A stretch of DNA of 64,000 nt from Lyophyllum atratum (GCA_014905825.1 JACGCN010000028.1:1-64000); one strand, 5' to 3'; shown: positions 23,650-35,672, numbered from the stretch's first letter. A program made the numbers and translations. Notes: generated by a model from the letters alone, not told the origin.

Positions 23650-26600
23650 TCAGTCGGAATCAATCCTCTTTTTGCTCCGTGGAGGACCGCGTCTGTTTTT
23701 CGCCTTCTTTGAACGTGCCTTGCTGATCGCCTTCCTGACCCATCCCTCTTGATTCACCGCGCGTCTTGCCGTTCGGCTGTCGAAACCTCGCATTTCCAGC
23801 ATCCCGATCCTCATCGCCTTGGCTCCCGTTAATGCAGGCGCACTGCGCCTCGACCTTTTCAACGCTGACCCATCTCCGATCGACACCAACCGGTAGTACC
23901 TCGGGTTAGTATCGATTTGCACATGGCCTTGAGAAACAACCCAAGGCGCTTTGGAGGACCATCTCGGGAGACATTGACAATATGACAGGAGCGTACCGAG
24001 GTGGCCGTTGAGCTCTTCAATCTCGTCGTCCTCGAGGGTATCGCATACCGTCATGTATCTTGACCCAAACCCTACTGCTTCCTCAGCAATGTTCCTCCAA
24101 AACCCTTTCTGGCTGCCGTAGTCCCTTCGGAAATACTGGGAAACGCGATCGGAGAAGGACTTGTCTTTTTTCCCGGGTATGTTGCCCTGCAAACCCGCAT
24201 TGCACGCCAAAAACTTCGGGTCTTTCACCCGTTCCGCGATCGCGTCAACACTCCAGGTTTCCAACGCTTCTTTGACGGTCTGGGGATAAGCCCTTTCAGA
24301 GCTGCTTTGCCACTGAGCATTGAGACCCAGCCATAGATGCCTCGTAAACTCCGCAAACAAATCACCAGCGGCCCTCTGCCCTGAAGGCGCGTCGTCGTCC
24401 CCCATGTAGGCCTCCAATTCGGGGGACCAATTCCAGTCGCGCATGAGCTCCCACGGTTTCGATTCCAGGGATCCTCGAACTTGCCGCCAGCTTGGGCTAC
24501 TACCGAGCGGGTACATGTCTTCGTCAATGTCCCCTGGGCGCCGCCGGTTTTGGCTGCGTTTGGGCGCAATCCCCAGTATACGCTGCACCTGCAGATCGTC
24601 GCATTCCAGGATCCCAGGTATGATGTGGTCTCTGGTGAGGTCCAGCTCGTGAAGGAAGAACATGCCGTGCCGATCCGTCGATGCCTTGAAGTTCAGGAGA
24701 CCCAGGCTCTCGCGGACGTACGAGTTCACCATGGTCGGCGTCGACAAGACCGACTGCATTAGGTAGCTCATGAGCCCTGATATGATCCCATAGTTCGGAA
24801 GATTGAAGCCGTGAATCAGTTCTTGAAGGTGGGTCAGCTGCCTGACCCTCCTCCGTAGGAACTCGAACCAAACAGAGGATCGTATCCAGACGATGGGCCC
24901 CGATGATAGGAAGTCCCTCGTCTGCGGCTGGTAAGCTCGGCGATCGACCGGAGGACCGTTCCACGTACCATCTCGTCCACATAAGTGTCCAGCTCCTTCA
25001 AAGCTAACCCGGATATCCTAAATTCGTCCCGTACCCCGTAATGGAGCTTCTTTGGTCGTCCATCGTATAGGTCGCATACCGACTTGCTGTCGGATAGGAA
25101 CGACTTCTCCAGATTGTACACATCCTTCTCCAAGAACAGATTCCGGGTATTGTCCGTGGAACGCACGACCTCGTACGCCTGATTGTAAGAAGAACGAAAC
25201 ATAACGTGGGTGCTTTCTGCTCGGTCCCGGGGGGTCTCGGCCTGCATAGCTCCGTAGTGTGACAGCGTGTTGATGCGATGTATGTTGCCCCTCAGATATC
25301 CTGCTGCGCCATAAGATGCCTCCAAGCAGTCCAGCCGCCAAAGCCCAACCAAGGGCTCAGGGTGTCGTGCGTTGATCGTGAACCCAACATCGCATATCAG
25401 CTCGCCGTGCTCACGATCCTCCATGTATTCCCAGTCCAGGCAAGAGAATTGGTGGCGGAAATCTTTCACAGCCTGTCTTAGGCTTTGGTCGAGTGGTTTC
25501 TCCTCACTCTCCGTGTTGTTGGTGTGCTTTTGCGAACCCTTGACCTCGAACACATAGAATGCAGATCCAAACATTTCAAGGTCTTCCTCGCCCTCGTCGT
25601 CGTGCCGACTGGTTATCTAGGATGTATAATGAGATCGCTGCATTTAACTCGACGTAAGTTTCACCTCACCAAGTCTGATATGCTCTTGGTCAGCTGCCAG
25701 AAAGCGTCTGGTTGGAATGGAACGGTCGAGACTTTGTTTTGTGCCCCCTTTCTCTGCTTAAAGGTGACGTGGTCTCGGTCGAGGCCTACGTGTGCGTGTC
25801 GATATTGGTCTGTGGTGGACCTCATCGCAGGGATTACCACCTGATCCCAGAATATGTTCAGAAGGTGGGGAGGTAACTTGTTCGCCCACCGGAAGGTGTG
25901 TGGATGTTGATGCGGCATCCGAGGGAAGAACATCAAGATGTTCACGTTGCATCCCGCGTCGCCCATCTTGCCCAGAGCCAAGTGTGGGATCCTGCTGAGC
26001 CGGAACCGTCGCTCTACCCATTCCGTACGGCCTCCCGCTCGACCCCGATCGGCTTCACTGGGGGGTAAAAGGACGTCCACGTACACATGATTGTGTTTCG
26101 CGATGGGCGCCTTGTCTCGTATGACGGGCGCGGTGAAGATGTTGGCGGCCTGAGCAACCCGAGGATGCTTTGAGATCCAGATCAAACTGTCGATGTCGCA
26201 GCTTCGTACATAGTCATCTTCGGAGACTTGAACGGCGTCGCGGCAAAGGTCGACATATATATAGTTGCCCTCCGACGTGGTCCCCGTAACAAATAACGAG
26301 TCGTCGCGCTCGGCGTCGGCTGCATCTATCATTTCCTGGGCGCCCATGACAACGCGGTCAAAGACCTGGATGAGATCTCCACGCCTGGTCTTCTGGACAG
26401 TTGATTCCATCTCTTCCGAAGGTGGGGAGGGTTGCCGTAAACCGACGACCATCATATGCTCCCGCGTCAACACAGGCTCCGTTAGATGGAACTGCTGTAG
26501 AAACTTAGGCTCCAACCTATATCCGTAGTCCTTGAACGTGGTCCAAGGGTTGCTGATGATTTGTTCTGCGAGATAGACCAGGTTAAGGTTCCCTTCCATG

Positions 26601-29091
26601 AGCGTTAGATTCTCAACACGCTCCAGAGCTTGCAATGTAGGACCCTGCTCGTATTCATCAAAGTCCCTGTCTGGCGAGCGCCACAGTAGATGGGGGGCAC
26701 ACGTGAGGCGGGGAAGATCTACAGGCGGGATGGGTTGCGGAAAGCGACCCATGGCGGCTTGGTCCCAGTCTTGGACATGATACCTCTTGTTACGAATTGC
26801 AGGAGGGTCATCTGCGTCGGACCTTTCTTCATAGCCTGGCTGGCTATTCTTCGCACGCTCCACATCATCATCGCCGTGTTCAGGTTGTTTCTCGCTGCCG
26901 CGAACCTTCGGCTGCTTACGACGCTGTGCAGCGGATACCCGGCACGCCCGGCACTTGCGGAGGATCTTCCTGAGATTCTGGTCGACCACCCTCAGGTGCA
27001 AGCCCGGGTCCGCGCGAAGGCGCTGGTCAAGGTCGGAATCAAGGCGATCTCGGAGACCTTCAAAAACGTCATCTCCGCGTGGGGCTGCTCTCAGCCGACG
27101 GTGGCTTGTCAACGCCTGGTGATGGATAGAAGTCGCCATCCTGAGTCGTAATGGATGCACACATGGAAGGGGAGGGAGGTCCCAGACGAGGCCTGTCTTT
27201 TGGAAGCCATTGGTCCAGATATGCTCGAGAACTTGGCACGCGATCGGCCCGCAGTCAAATCCATTCTGTTGCCAGTTGACTTCACGAACGGTCATTTCCG
27301 TAACTTCCCATCCGTGCAAAGTGGCGAGATTCCTCCAGATTTGCCTCCCTCCCCATTCGTCCCAATCATGCGAAATGGAGTGAACTGAGGTTTCCATATA
27401 CCGCCGGCCGAGAACGTGTATCTCCCGAGCCTCCGGTTCAAAAATCACCGCGCAAAAGTGATTGCCCCCTATATGAAGAACTCCTGAGATAACGATCAGA
27501 GGTGTGCGTCCTTCCACCGGAAGCCTGTACAGACGACGATATCGAAGAATCTCCTCCAGCGAGAAATCAGGCGCATGCTGACGGACATAAATCGTTGGAA
27601 CATATCGAATGTTCCGTCGACCTTGATCCAACCACAGCCTCATGAGCCACATGTCAATGATCGTGGTCTCTATCCAAACGCGGTCCTTCAAGGTACGCAG
27701 GGCACGTAATGCAGTAGCCCAGTGATTAGGATCCAGGAAAGTACTCATCTGCATTGGAACCCTCAGTCTTACAATATCATGCGAACACGGCGCATTACGC
27801 ACCGAGCGGGTCCATCGCTGCATCTACAGGCTCCCTGCCTTCTTGGTCGGGCGCTGGTGTGCGCTCCGGAGTCGCAAAACGTTCCGGACTAGATGATCCA
27901 GAGGAACTGCCAGAACCCCGGGTTGATGATCCAGAGGGACTGCTAGAATCCCGCCTCAGTCCTCCTCTCTTTTTGCGTGACCGCGTGGGTCGTCTTGGTC
28001 TGGATGACCTCGAAGAGCGAGGGATTGGTTCCGTGGCTTCAATCTGTATTCCCGTAACGAGAGCAGCATAAGATAAAAAAATGCTCACTCACAATACTGT
28101 CGAACATGGCCTGCATCTTGTCAAGGCTCAGGTCTATTGATGGGGTGCGCTCCGTTGACGGAAAGGGTTCGGCACCGGATAATCCGGAGGAACGGCTAGC
28201 ATCATCCGTTCGTCCTCTTTTCCTTTTCGGTGGCCGGGTCAGTCGTCTTGGACTCGATGACCTCGAAGGGGGAGGGGTTGGTTCCGTGGCTTCAATCTGT
28301 ATTCCCATAACGAGAGCAGCATAAGATAAAAAAATGCTCACTCACAATACTGTCGAACATGGCCTGCATCTTGTCAAGGCTCAGGTCTATTGATGGGGTG
28401 CGCTCCGTTGACGGAAAGGGTTCGGCACCGGATAATCCGGAGGAACGGCTAGCATCGTCCGTTCGTCCTCCTTTCCTTTTCGGTGGCCGGGTCAGTCGTC
28501 TTCGACTCGATGACCTCGAAGGGGGAGGGGTTGGTTCCGTGGCTTCAATCTGTATTCCCATAACGAGAGCAGCATAAGAGAAAAAAATGCTCGCTCACAA
28601 TACTGTCGAACATGGCCTGCATCTTGTCAAGGCTCAGGTCTATTGATGGGGTGCGCTCCGTTGACGGAAAGGGTTCGGCACCGGATAATCCGGAAGAACG
28701 GCTAGCATCGTCCGTTCGTCCTCCTTTCCTTTTCGGTGGCCGGGTCAGTCGTCTTCGACTCGATGACCTCGAAGGGGGAGGGGTTGGTTCCGTGGCTTCA
28801 ATCTGTATTCCCATAACGAGAGCAGCGTAAGAGAAAAAAATGCTCGCTCACATAACTGTCGAAAAAAGCTTCCATGTCGTCAAGAGTCGGATCAGGTGGT
28901 GTTGGGGGGTGGCGGCCTGTGTCAAACATCCCTGCGCGGGTTAGCGACCTGGGAGGACTCTCTTCCCCAACGCGGGATAACATCGACTCAAATGCAGCAC
29001 CCATCTCATCCAGGTCCCGGTCCTCAACCCCGTCGGAATCGACGCTGGATAAAATTTCCTGGAAAGCTTCAGCCATGGAGTCGAGGTCCAT
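23650..29091 (-). CDS. Large Ulp1/C48-type cysteine protease-like protein
   Basis: One gene assembled from several open stretches by phase-consistent splices: five or so N-terminal exons (29091-27850), a 720-codon stretch (about 27740-25668), an intron to 25619, an exon to 24987, a 41-nt intron, and a last exon to 23650. The N-terminus is Ser/Pro-rich with tandemly duplicated 68-codon exons. The protease-like domain has GNHFCAV (His), then WQQNGFDCGP (Gln and Cys of a Ulp1-type site). The aspartate usually found between them seems replaced (IHVLGRRY), so activity is uncertain. A CxxC-bearing linker, an ~800-residue uncharacterised region and a Lys/Arg-rich tail (KARSKKAKNRR) follow. Ulp1-like domains are common in transposon-encoded proteins and in SUMO proteases. 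A C-terminal fragment of a relative lies at 18634. Confidence 0.8.
28048..28860 (-). repeat. 253-bp in-gene tandem repeat (exon plus intron), three copies
   Basis: Open frames repeat at exactly 253 bp (28039, 28292, 28545, 28798). Each unit is one 204-nt exon (68 codons, IEATEPTPPPSRSSS to DKMQAMFDSIV) plus a 49-nt intron with GTGAGC donor and TACAG acceptor. Because the exon is a multiple of three, every added copy keeps the frame of the Ulp1-type gene. Confidence 0.88.
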
Positions 29092-29298
29092 CCTTCAGAG
29101 GGGGGTGGGGCGGGGGCGAAGAACGGTGTATGTATATCCCCGCCATGCCTAACCCTTAATCTGCTCTAACGCTACCGGCAGGTCAGCCCAATCAGTCCAT
29201 CAAATAGTTATTGCAAAAACATTTAGTTGCCTGCAGCCGAGGCTCATTGATAGATCCTAAAAATAACGATTGGAAATTGATATATTGCGCGATCTATG

Positions 29299-30429
29299 CT
29301 AGATTATTGATGCGCAGGTGGGGCACTGGTATCTGCCCCAATCCGTCTCCTCCGCCTTGGTACAAAACCTTTCTCCCAGGCGTTCTCGCCAGTTGTCCGG
29401 GAGTTTATCCTCCTCCAACCAGCCTTCAAGTTCCGAAAGCCTTGCGCCTGGGCCGCTGACCGAGCCTGTGTGCGATGTCAGTCCACGAACGCAAGGGATC
29501 TGCGCGATCGCAGCCGCAGGCGATAGTGTCGCATCACGCTCATAAGGCATATTGATGTCCATGCATGCGTGATGGTACCAACACTCGCACTCCGGGCAGT
29601 AGCGCTGAATATCTTCCTTGGGATCGTAGATCTGACCACACACGCAAGACCCATTCACCCCCTGATCGCATGAAGGTTCTTCATCAGTAACAATATTTGC
29701 CACATACGGCAAACCGCTTACCTTCAATGACCCGCGCTTTGCAGTGCTCAACTCGACTGTTAAGCGCATGAACCAGGCGCCGCGGGGGACGTGAGACACC
29801 CTTAGGAGGTCATTGAACGCCACCACTTTCAGGGGGGCTACAGAAAAAAGTTGAATGGCTGGGAAGGCTGCGACCGTCATGATCACTCACATTCTATGCA
29901 GCGCGGCTCGATTATGTCCACATGGTCAGATAGCACCAACTCGGCGTCTCCCAAGCAGGGAATAATCGCTTTTCTGACGAAACATTGAGCGTCTAAGTAA
30001 TGTGAGAGACAAGGGCGGAACTCACTCTAAACTCGTCTTCCATTTGGTATCCTCGAAGTCGGTTCTGGAGTAATACCACTTCACCGCTACCCATGTCTTG
30101 CCCGTGCCATGATCAGACCTAACGGCTTGAATTTTTGCCTTCCAGTAATCTCCGGGCTCTGGCTTGGTGGGAATATCCACATGGCGGACGAAAACACTAT
30201 TGGCTTAGGTATCAGCAGAAAACCACGCTGTAGAGACCGAGACTCACTCGTCATTGTCGTAGAACTCCACCCACACCGGTTTCCCCTTGTTCTGGGTTTC
30301 CACTTCATCCCGGACCATCAGAGGTTCGACGCGATGCAGCTGCTCGAATTCTTGAACGGAAGGAGTAGAAGCCGATGCTCGCAGCTGCTGATTGGCGCGT
30401 CCCGCCTTTCGTGGCCGCAACTGGGGCAT
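29299..30429 (-). CDS. BAH-PHD chromatin reader protein
   Basis: Four exons. Start ATG at 30427-30429 (MPQLRPRKAGRANQQ). Exons 1-3 form a BAH-like domain: PVWVEFYDNDE, VFVRHVDIP, DYWKAKIQAV and VAVKWYYSR show the strand pattern and the W-x-A-K-I core typical of these modules. The last exon has a PHD finger: CVC, CPEC, HHAC and, after an insertion of about 65 residues, CPTC close to the C-terminus (CASII, stop at 29299). Introns are about 50-80 nt and in phase. BAH and PHD domains read histone tails, so the protein probably acts on chromatin in the nucleus. It lies head-to-tail with the Ulp1-type gene, about 200 bp upstream. The long PHD insertion is unusual; the zinc ligands are all present. 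Confidence 0.82.
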
Positions 30430-30779
30430 GATAGACAGTGAAATCCTGCCTCAATAAAAGTTTCCAATTTATACCAATGAAATATATTTACATCAATCTC
30501 GATAGGGCCTGAAACATAAATCGGCTACGGACGCCTCATATTTCTGTGCGCGTGCGCAAGTTCTCACGATCGGGGGAGGGCGGTGGTACAATTATCCAGC
30601 CGGTCTGACTAGGGATCTAGGCCCCTTACCAACCCTATGACTGCCGATCCCCAAATACTTACGACCCTTTGTTCACTCGTTATTCTCTTGTCCAGCAATG
30701 ATTTATTGGCCACCAGCGCGGTCGTCGTAGCCTGCAACGTCTTTTGTAACATTCGCAGCTAATGACCTCATGAGCCTTT

Positions 30780-31891
30780 TCAATGGAGCTGTGACTTAAG
30801 ACTACTCACCCGCTGTGCATCGAGCAGCTTCCTGATACGGTGTGCTTCCGGGACCGCATGCTCTGCGGCCCCCAACCCACAAACGAAGTCCAGGATCTCT
30901 TCCACCCGGTCGGTCGCGTGATGTTCATCGTAGAACTGCTGCAGCCGCGATGCATCCCTGACCCATTGTTTTACCTCTGTATCTGATGCTCTCTTCTTTG
31001 TCTTCATCGGCGAAGACCGGAAAGGCGCCGGGATAATCCCAAGCGAGGACGGCGGGGTCGGTGTCAACTTGGGCTTACGAGGAGATGCGATGTAAACCGG
31101 TTGCCTTCCAGGCTTTGGTTTGCGTGGAGGTGGGTCGTCTTGCCCACTACTGCTTGACTTGTCTGTCTCCATGCCAGAGTCAGATCGCTCCTCTAGCTCC
31201 CTTTCAGAGGCCGAGATCACAGGCGGCACTGGGCTCTGCGCTCGCACCTCCACGCTGGGACGAGGGGACCCTCCAGGGCTGTCACGTCCGCGATCCTCAG
31301 AGGCCTGAGCTGGAGCATACGTATCATCTGAGGTGACTTGGTCAGCCGTAACTCAGGCGTACAACAGATAGGTACAGCTTGCCGAATGCCTGTTCTGCTC
31401 CCCACTCGTACGCCTGGTCAGCGCGTATGCCGACCGCAGAGTCGCTGCATGGCGCAATGGGAGTTGCTTGAACCTCCTCTTGGCCACCTGCGCTCGGGGT
31501 CAGGCTTCTGCCTCTTGTGCCTGCGTCATACAATTTAACGGTGTATCGTGGTCCATTAGCAATGTACGCCACACCTGCCTGAGTAGTCTTCACGTCAGCA
31601 CCAAGCAACTGAGGGGCTTTCTCGGCGTCTTCCCTGTGCTGCCTCACGATGGCCTCTGTTGATCATCATCGTGGATCTCGGAAAAGCGGGGATGTTGAAG
31701 AATAGCTCACCCCTGGGTTCGTAATCCCCATCTTCAGCCGCGTCCCCCTCCGTCGCTTCCGAAAAGCCCTGCGGAAACTTGTCCTGACGCAGAATCCCAA
31801 CCCAACCTTGCTCTGTAGCTCGAAGGAATTTCGCTGCGAAGTCCTTGTCCGCTTCGATCAATTCCTGGCACAATTTATGCCGCCTGTCCAT
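30780..31891 (-). CDS. Unknown multi-exon protein, gene E
   Basis: Begins MDRRHKLCQELIEADKDFA at 31891. A first intron (donor GTGAGC near 31708) joins in phase to AIVRQHREDAEKAPQ and a ~90-residue segment with GPRYTVKLYDAG. A later exon (31253-30790) holds a Ser/Pro/Lys linker (PRKPKPGRQP, SPRKPKL) and a helical C-terminal part (VKQWVRDASRLQQFYDEHH, EEILDFVCGL). The junction between the second and third coding parts, near 31370-31320, could not be placed with a consistent phase, so the model is incomplete there. No domain recognised. It is divergent from the TET/JBP-like gene across a tandem array, and followed on the same strand by the BAH-PHD gene. Confidence 0.55.
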
Positions 31892-32084
31892 GGTGGTTTT
31901 GGTTTTACGTCCGGAGAACGTGTTTAGGGCAAACTTGCAATTTAGGACTCAGAATATTCAAACTCAGCCAAGCATAAGTGCGATTGAAACTCACAGACCT
32001 CTTGTTTGTGATCACCCATCACCCCTGTCGAGGATCTCCACCTCGCAAGGCGGTGCATGGCTTCGCGGCCAGTACAGCACGCTT

Positions 32085-32625
32085 GTGCGGGCATCGAGCG
32101 CTCAGACGAGCGTCGCCCACGTACTGCACAGGGTACCGGGCATAGAGCGCTCAGACGAGCGTCGCCCGCGTACCCACTGCCGCAGGGGCCAGTTCCGGGC
32201 ATTCGAGCGCTTAGACGAGCGTCGCCCGCGGACTGACCCCGCCGTTGGTTGGGTACCGGGCATAGAGCGCTCAGACGAGCGTCGCCCGTGTACCCACCGG
32301 CACTCAGGGGCCAGGACCGGGCATTCGAGCGCTCAGACGAGCGTCGCCCGCGGACTGACCCCGCCATTGGTTGGGTACCGGGCATAGAGCGCTCAGACGA
32401 GCGTCGCCCGTGTACCCACCGGCACTCAGGGGCCAGGACCGGGCATTCGAGCGCTCAGACGAGCGTCGCCCGCGGACTGACCCCGCCATTGGTTGGGTAC
32501 CGGGCATAGAGCGCTCAGACGAGCGTCGCCCGTGTACCCACCGGCACTCAGGGGCCAGGACCGGGCATTCGAGCGCTCAGACGAGCGTCGCCCGCGGACT
32601 GACCCCGCCAGTGGTCCCCCAAGCT
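32085..32625. repeat. 122-bp higher-order tandem repeat with GAGCGCTC
   Basis: Units of about 61 bp alternate between two types to make a 122-bp period (frames repeat at 32249 and 32371). Every 61-bp half contains GAGCGCTCAGACGAGCGTCG, with the GAGCGCTC palindrome. Copies in the right part are near identical. The array lies between gene E and the TET/JBP-like gene; the ~240 bp after it has a CCCTAACCCTAAGT telomere-like scrap at about 32699. Confidence 0.88.
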
Positions 32626-32868
32626 GGTTTTAGTCAGTAGGGTAGAGATACGTACCGACCAGCACTTAGGGGTGGTTGCTGGGCATTTGAGAGCTCATAC
32701 CCTAACCCTAAGTACTGTAGTCTCTGGGCCCCTTACGCCCTTGGTGTGTCCCCAATAAAAATTACGTCCCCAACAAAAGTAAAGTCATGTGCAAATTCTC
32801 GCAGTCATGTGATTCCAGGGTGAAATTTTCATGGATGCCGGAGACCCTTCTTTGTACCACTCTCTCAA

Positions 32869-34499
32869 ATGCCAAAATCAGCCCCAACCAAGTCGAAGAA
32901 GGCCGCTAAAAAGGCTACCAAGAAAGTAAGCTTTACAAGCTAATACCAGTGAATAATAACATGACTCATTCTGGGCTTTTGCGGTTATAGCAGAAAGACA
33001 AGGTACGCCTGCTTGACTGCGGTTTTTTATTAGCCTGCTCATTTTTGGATCAGGCGCCCAAGCTGCCGGTTAGAGCACCTCTGCATACCCTCGGAAAAGG
33101 TTACAACTTCTGACTTTTGTTCCAGAGGCTATCCCCGAGCGATTTCGTGCCTCATCCACCGATTGACGCCTTTACTCCGGACTTGGTAGGCTCCAAGACT
33201 AAACGAAGCGGTGACAGCCTCTACCGTAGGACTCTGATCTTGGCTGACAGACGGTCGGATGCCTTCCTCACCTACACCCCCAAGTTCAAGACGGATTTCA
33301 GGCTTCCCGATCTCAAGCTAGTGCGTCCCGAGGATGCCAAGGCCGACTGCCAGCGCCTCGCAGACCCCTCCGTGCCTGCTCAGGGGTACTCTGCGATGTT
33401 TGTGGACCCCGACGAGGTCCCGCTTTTCTGTTTCGTAGCGGCACGGGTCAAGCTCACTGAACCTACCGAGGTCGTACCGCTCACCCTCGAGAATCAGAGG
33501 AAGTGGGCTGAGTTTTTCAAAAATGCCCCGGACAACGAGAGGGTATTGGACGGGTTAGATGTGAGTGACATATCTCTTTTGTCCGACATGGATATCTCAC
33601 TTACCTCTCTACTCCTTCAGGAGAAAACCGTGACACGGTATCACCAGTCGGCGCAGTGGCTTGCCTCATACGTCCACCCGACGCTGAGCGAAAGCGACAG
33701 ACGCCACCCCCTCCGAAAGGATGACGTTGACCCGCGCGTAATGCGCTACACAGACGCTGAGGACCCTGACGTGGAGCACCGAGAGCGCTGCGGTGTCATC
33801 CACCTTGTCCACGGCTGGACCCAGCTGGGCCACCGTGGAGATGTAAGTGTCTTGAACGTTCTCTAGCATTCTCAATTGATGTATTGTTCTTCTACAGGGT
33901 CTCTACCTCTCATCGGAGCACACCAGATCTGGAACGGGGGCCGCCGCCATCAAAGCACACTACCTCCAGACCGCCCTCTTGGCCGAGACCCTCGGCATAT
34001 GGTTCCGGAAGCTCTTCCCTGCTGAATACGCAAAATTCGTTCAAGCTTTCGAGGCCGGTGTGTGGGTTTCAGAAGATCCCGGGCCATGGCTGGGACGCGC
34101 CCTCGTTTTCAAGCTCCAGGTGGAGCCACATCTGGATGGCGGCGACGATGGGCCGGCGGTGAGTTTCCCAGTGGGCCACTATGACGGAGGGGAGATGGTC
34201 GTACCTTGCCTAAATACAAAGTTCAGGTAACCCTCCTCCCCTCGTCGTCTACCGCGCTCTAACTGCTTATCATGGTTAGTTACCGGCCGGGGCAACTGTG
34301 CTTCTTCCCGGCTTCCAAAATATTCCACGCCATAGCGCGCTGGACGCCCAAGCAGGCTCAGCCGGGCGACACCGTTACTCCAGGAAGAATAGGCACAGTG
34401 TTCTTCACTCCCTCCGCGTGTCTCGAAACCCTGCAGGACAAAGAGCCGGGCTGGTCCATCAAGACGGCCATGGGCAGAGCTCCAGATCTAGGCTACTAG
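32869..34499 (+). CDS. TET/JBP-like 2-oxoglutarate/Fe(II) dioxygenase
   Basis: About 430 aa in seven exons, two of them only 12 nt (about 32992-33003) and 15 nt (33053-33067). The N-terminus is a basic tail (KSKKAAKKATKK) that could bind DNA. The C-terminal half has the signature of the TET/JBP dioxygenase fold: EPHLDGGDDG near residue 324 (HxD iron ligands), GHYDGGEMVVPCL, SYRPGQLCFFPASKIFHAI (second His ligand near 374) and GRIGTVFF (Arg for 2-oxoglutarate). All four key residues are present, so it may be active on methylated or thymine bases in DNA. Family known: TET/JBP enzymes oxidise 5-methylcytosine or thymine and are expanded in basidiomycetes. The exact substrate is not shown by sequence. 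The start is chosen because all six splices keep frame. The gene is divergent from E. Confidence 0.85.
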
Positions 34500-34599
34500 G
34501 GCTAGTTACTTAGTACACTTACATTACAATTGTTTATGTTACACAGAAAATTATCTTGTTCAACGTCTAGTCTTAGAGACAATGGCAGGGTTAGCATAA

Positions 34600-35023
34600 T
34601 TCACTGTAATTCAGAGCGTAATATCCACCGTCCACCATAATATAGCGCCTAGTTAAAACCATGGCAGGGTTGGCGTAGTTCACCGTAATTCAGCCACCGT
34701 CATTCACCGTAATCCACCGTCATTCACCGTCATTCACCGTCATTCACCGTGATATAGTGTCTAGTCAAAACAATGGCAGGGCTAGCGTAGTTCACCGTAA
34801 TTCAGCCACCGTAATCCACCGTAATTCACCGTAGATCAGCCTAGGCATCAACGAAATATACCACACAAGACAAGATAAATATCCCCACCCTAAACAGAGC
34901 TAACCAACCCTAACTCTAACTCTAACCAACCTAACCTCTAACCAACCCTAACATGGTACGCCCCCCGGCTGGTGGGGTGCCCTAGAAATTGATGGCGGAA
35001 TTGATGGGCACGGGCTCAGCTAG
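34600..35023. repeat. TCACCGTAAT/CATTCACCGT cluster plus copy 2 of the telomere-like block
   Basis: 34600-34835 holds repeated 'caatggcagggytrgcgtag' and more than ten CACCGTMAT units. It runs into 34812-35023, a near-identical copy of 18384-18598 with CTAACCAACCCTAACTCTAA. The stretch 35023-35470 has no gene I can support. Confidence 0.8.
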
Positions 35024-35591
35024 ACGGACATTTGGTTCGGAAAGTCATCAGCGTCACTTTGTTCTGACACCCCACCCTATCCAAACTCTTGCCAAGTCTT
35101 AGTTGAACTTTGACTTCGTCCTCCCATTTTCCGATCCTCGGTACCATATCTCGGCACCTCGGAACCTCTTTCCTCACCTCGGGATCTCGGTCTACCTCTC
35201 GGAATCACTTCCCACTTCGTGCTCGGGAACTTCCCTGATTTCTAGCACTTTTGTTTTGTGTTGGTTTTTGGTTTGTGTCATTACGCATCCACGGACCTTC
35301 GCAGATCATCAGCGTAATTCACGGTGTTTCGTGCCTGGACCGCCCAGACTAGTGGTCTATTCATATGTCCTTCTTAGATATTGGTTTTTCTACTCGGTGC
35401 AAACATCTTGGGGTACACTCACATAGGGTAAAACCTGCCATGTGATTAGGGGGTTATTCGACTCCGAATCATATGCAGTGATGTAGTTATGTACTCAATA
35501 AAAAAGGTTTTGTCTCGTTAATTCTGGTGAACGTTTGAGCAGAGTGATCCCTTAGTGTGTTAATGGGGATCTACGATCCCCACGTTCCAAA

Positions 35592-35672
35592 GGACACATG
35601 GTATAGTTGGTTATCGCTCCTCCTTAGCATACTCATATGCGGGAGGTCGCCGGTTCGATCCCGGGTGTGTCT
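35592..35672 (+). tRNA. Probable tRNA gene with short intron, isotype unassigned
   Basis: GGACACA at the 5' end pairs with TGTGTCT at the 3' end. An A box (TGGTATAGTTGG) and a B box (GGTTCGATCCC) are both present, and a T-run lies about 20 bp downstream. The T-arm stem is four of five pairs. CCTCC can pair with GGAGG as an anticodon stem around an 18-nt loop, implying an ~11-nt intron, but the variable loop would then be short. It could be a decaying or repeat-derived tRNA; three relatives lie at 39236, 40165 and 42104. Confidence 0.55.

Noticed and set aside
23650..34499. KDZ or other named DNA transposon
   Set aside because: No DDE transposase, CxC cysteine cluster or clear terminal inverted repeats could be identified around the TET/JBP-like gene.
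35592..35672. Assigning an anticodon (Ala AGC considered)
   Set aside because: The AGC reading requires a two-base variable loop, so no isotype can be defended by eye.
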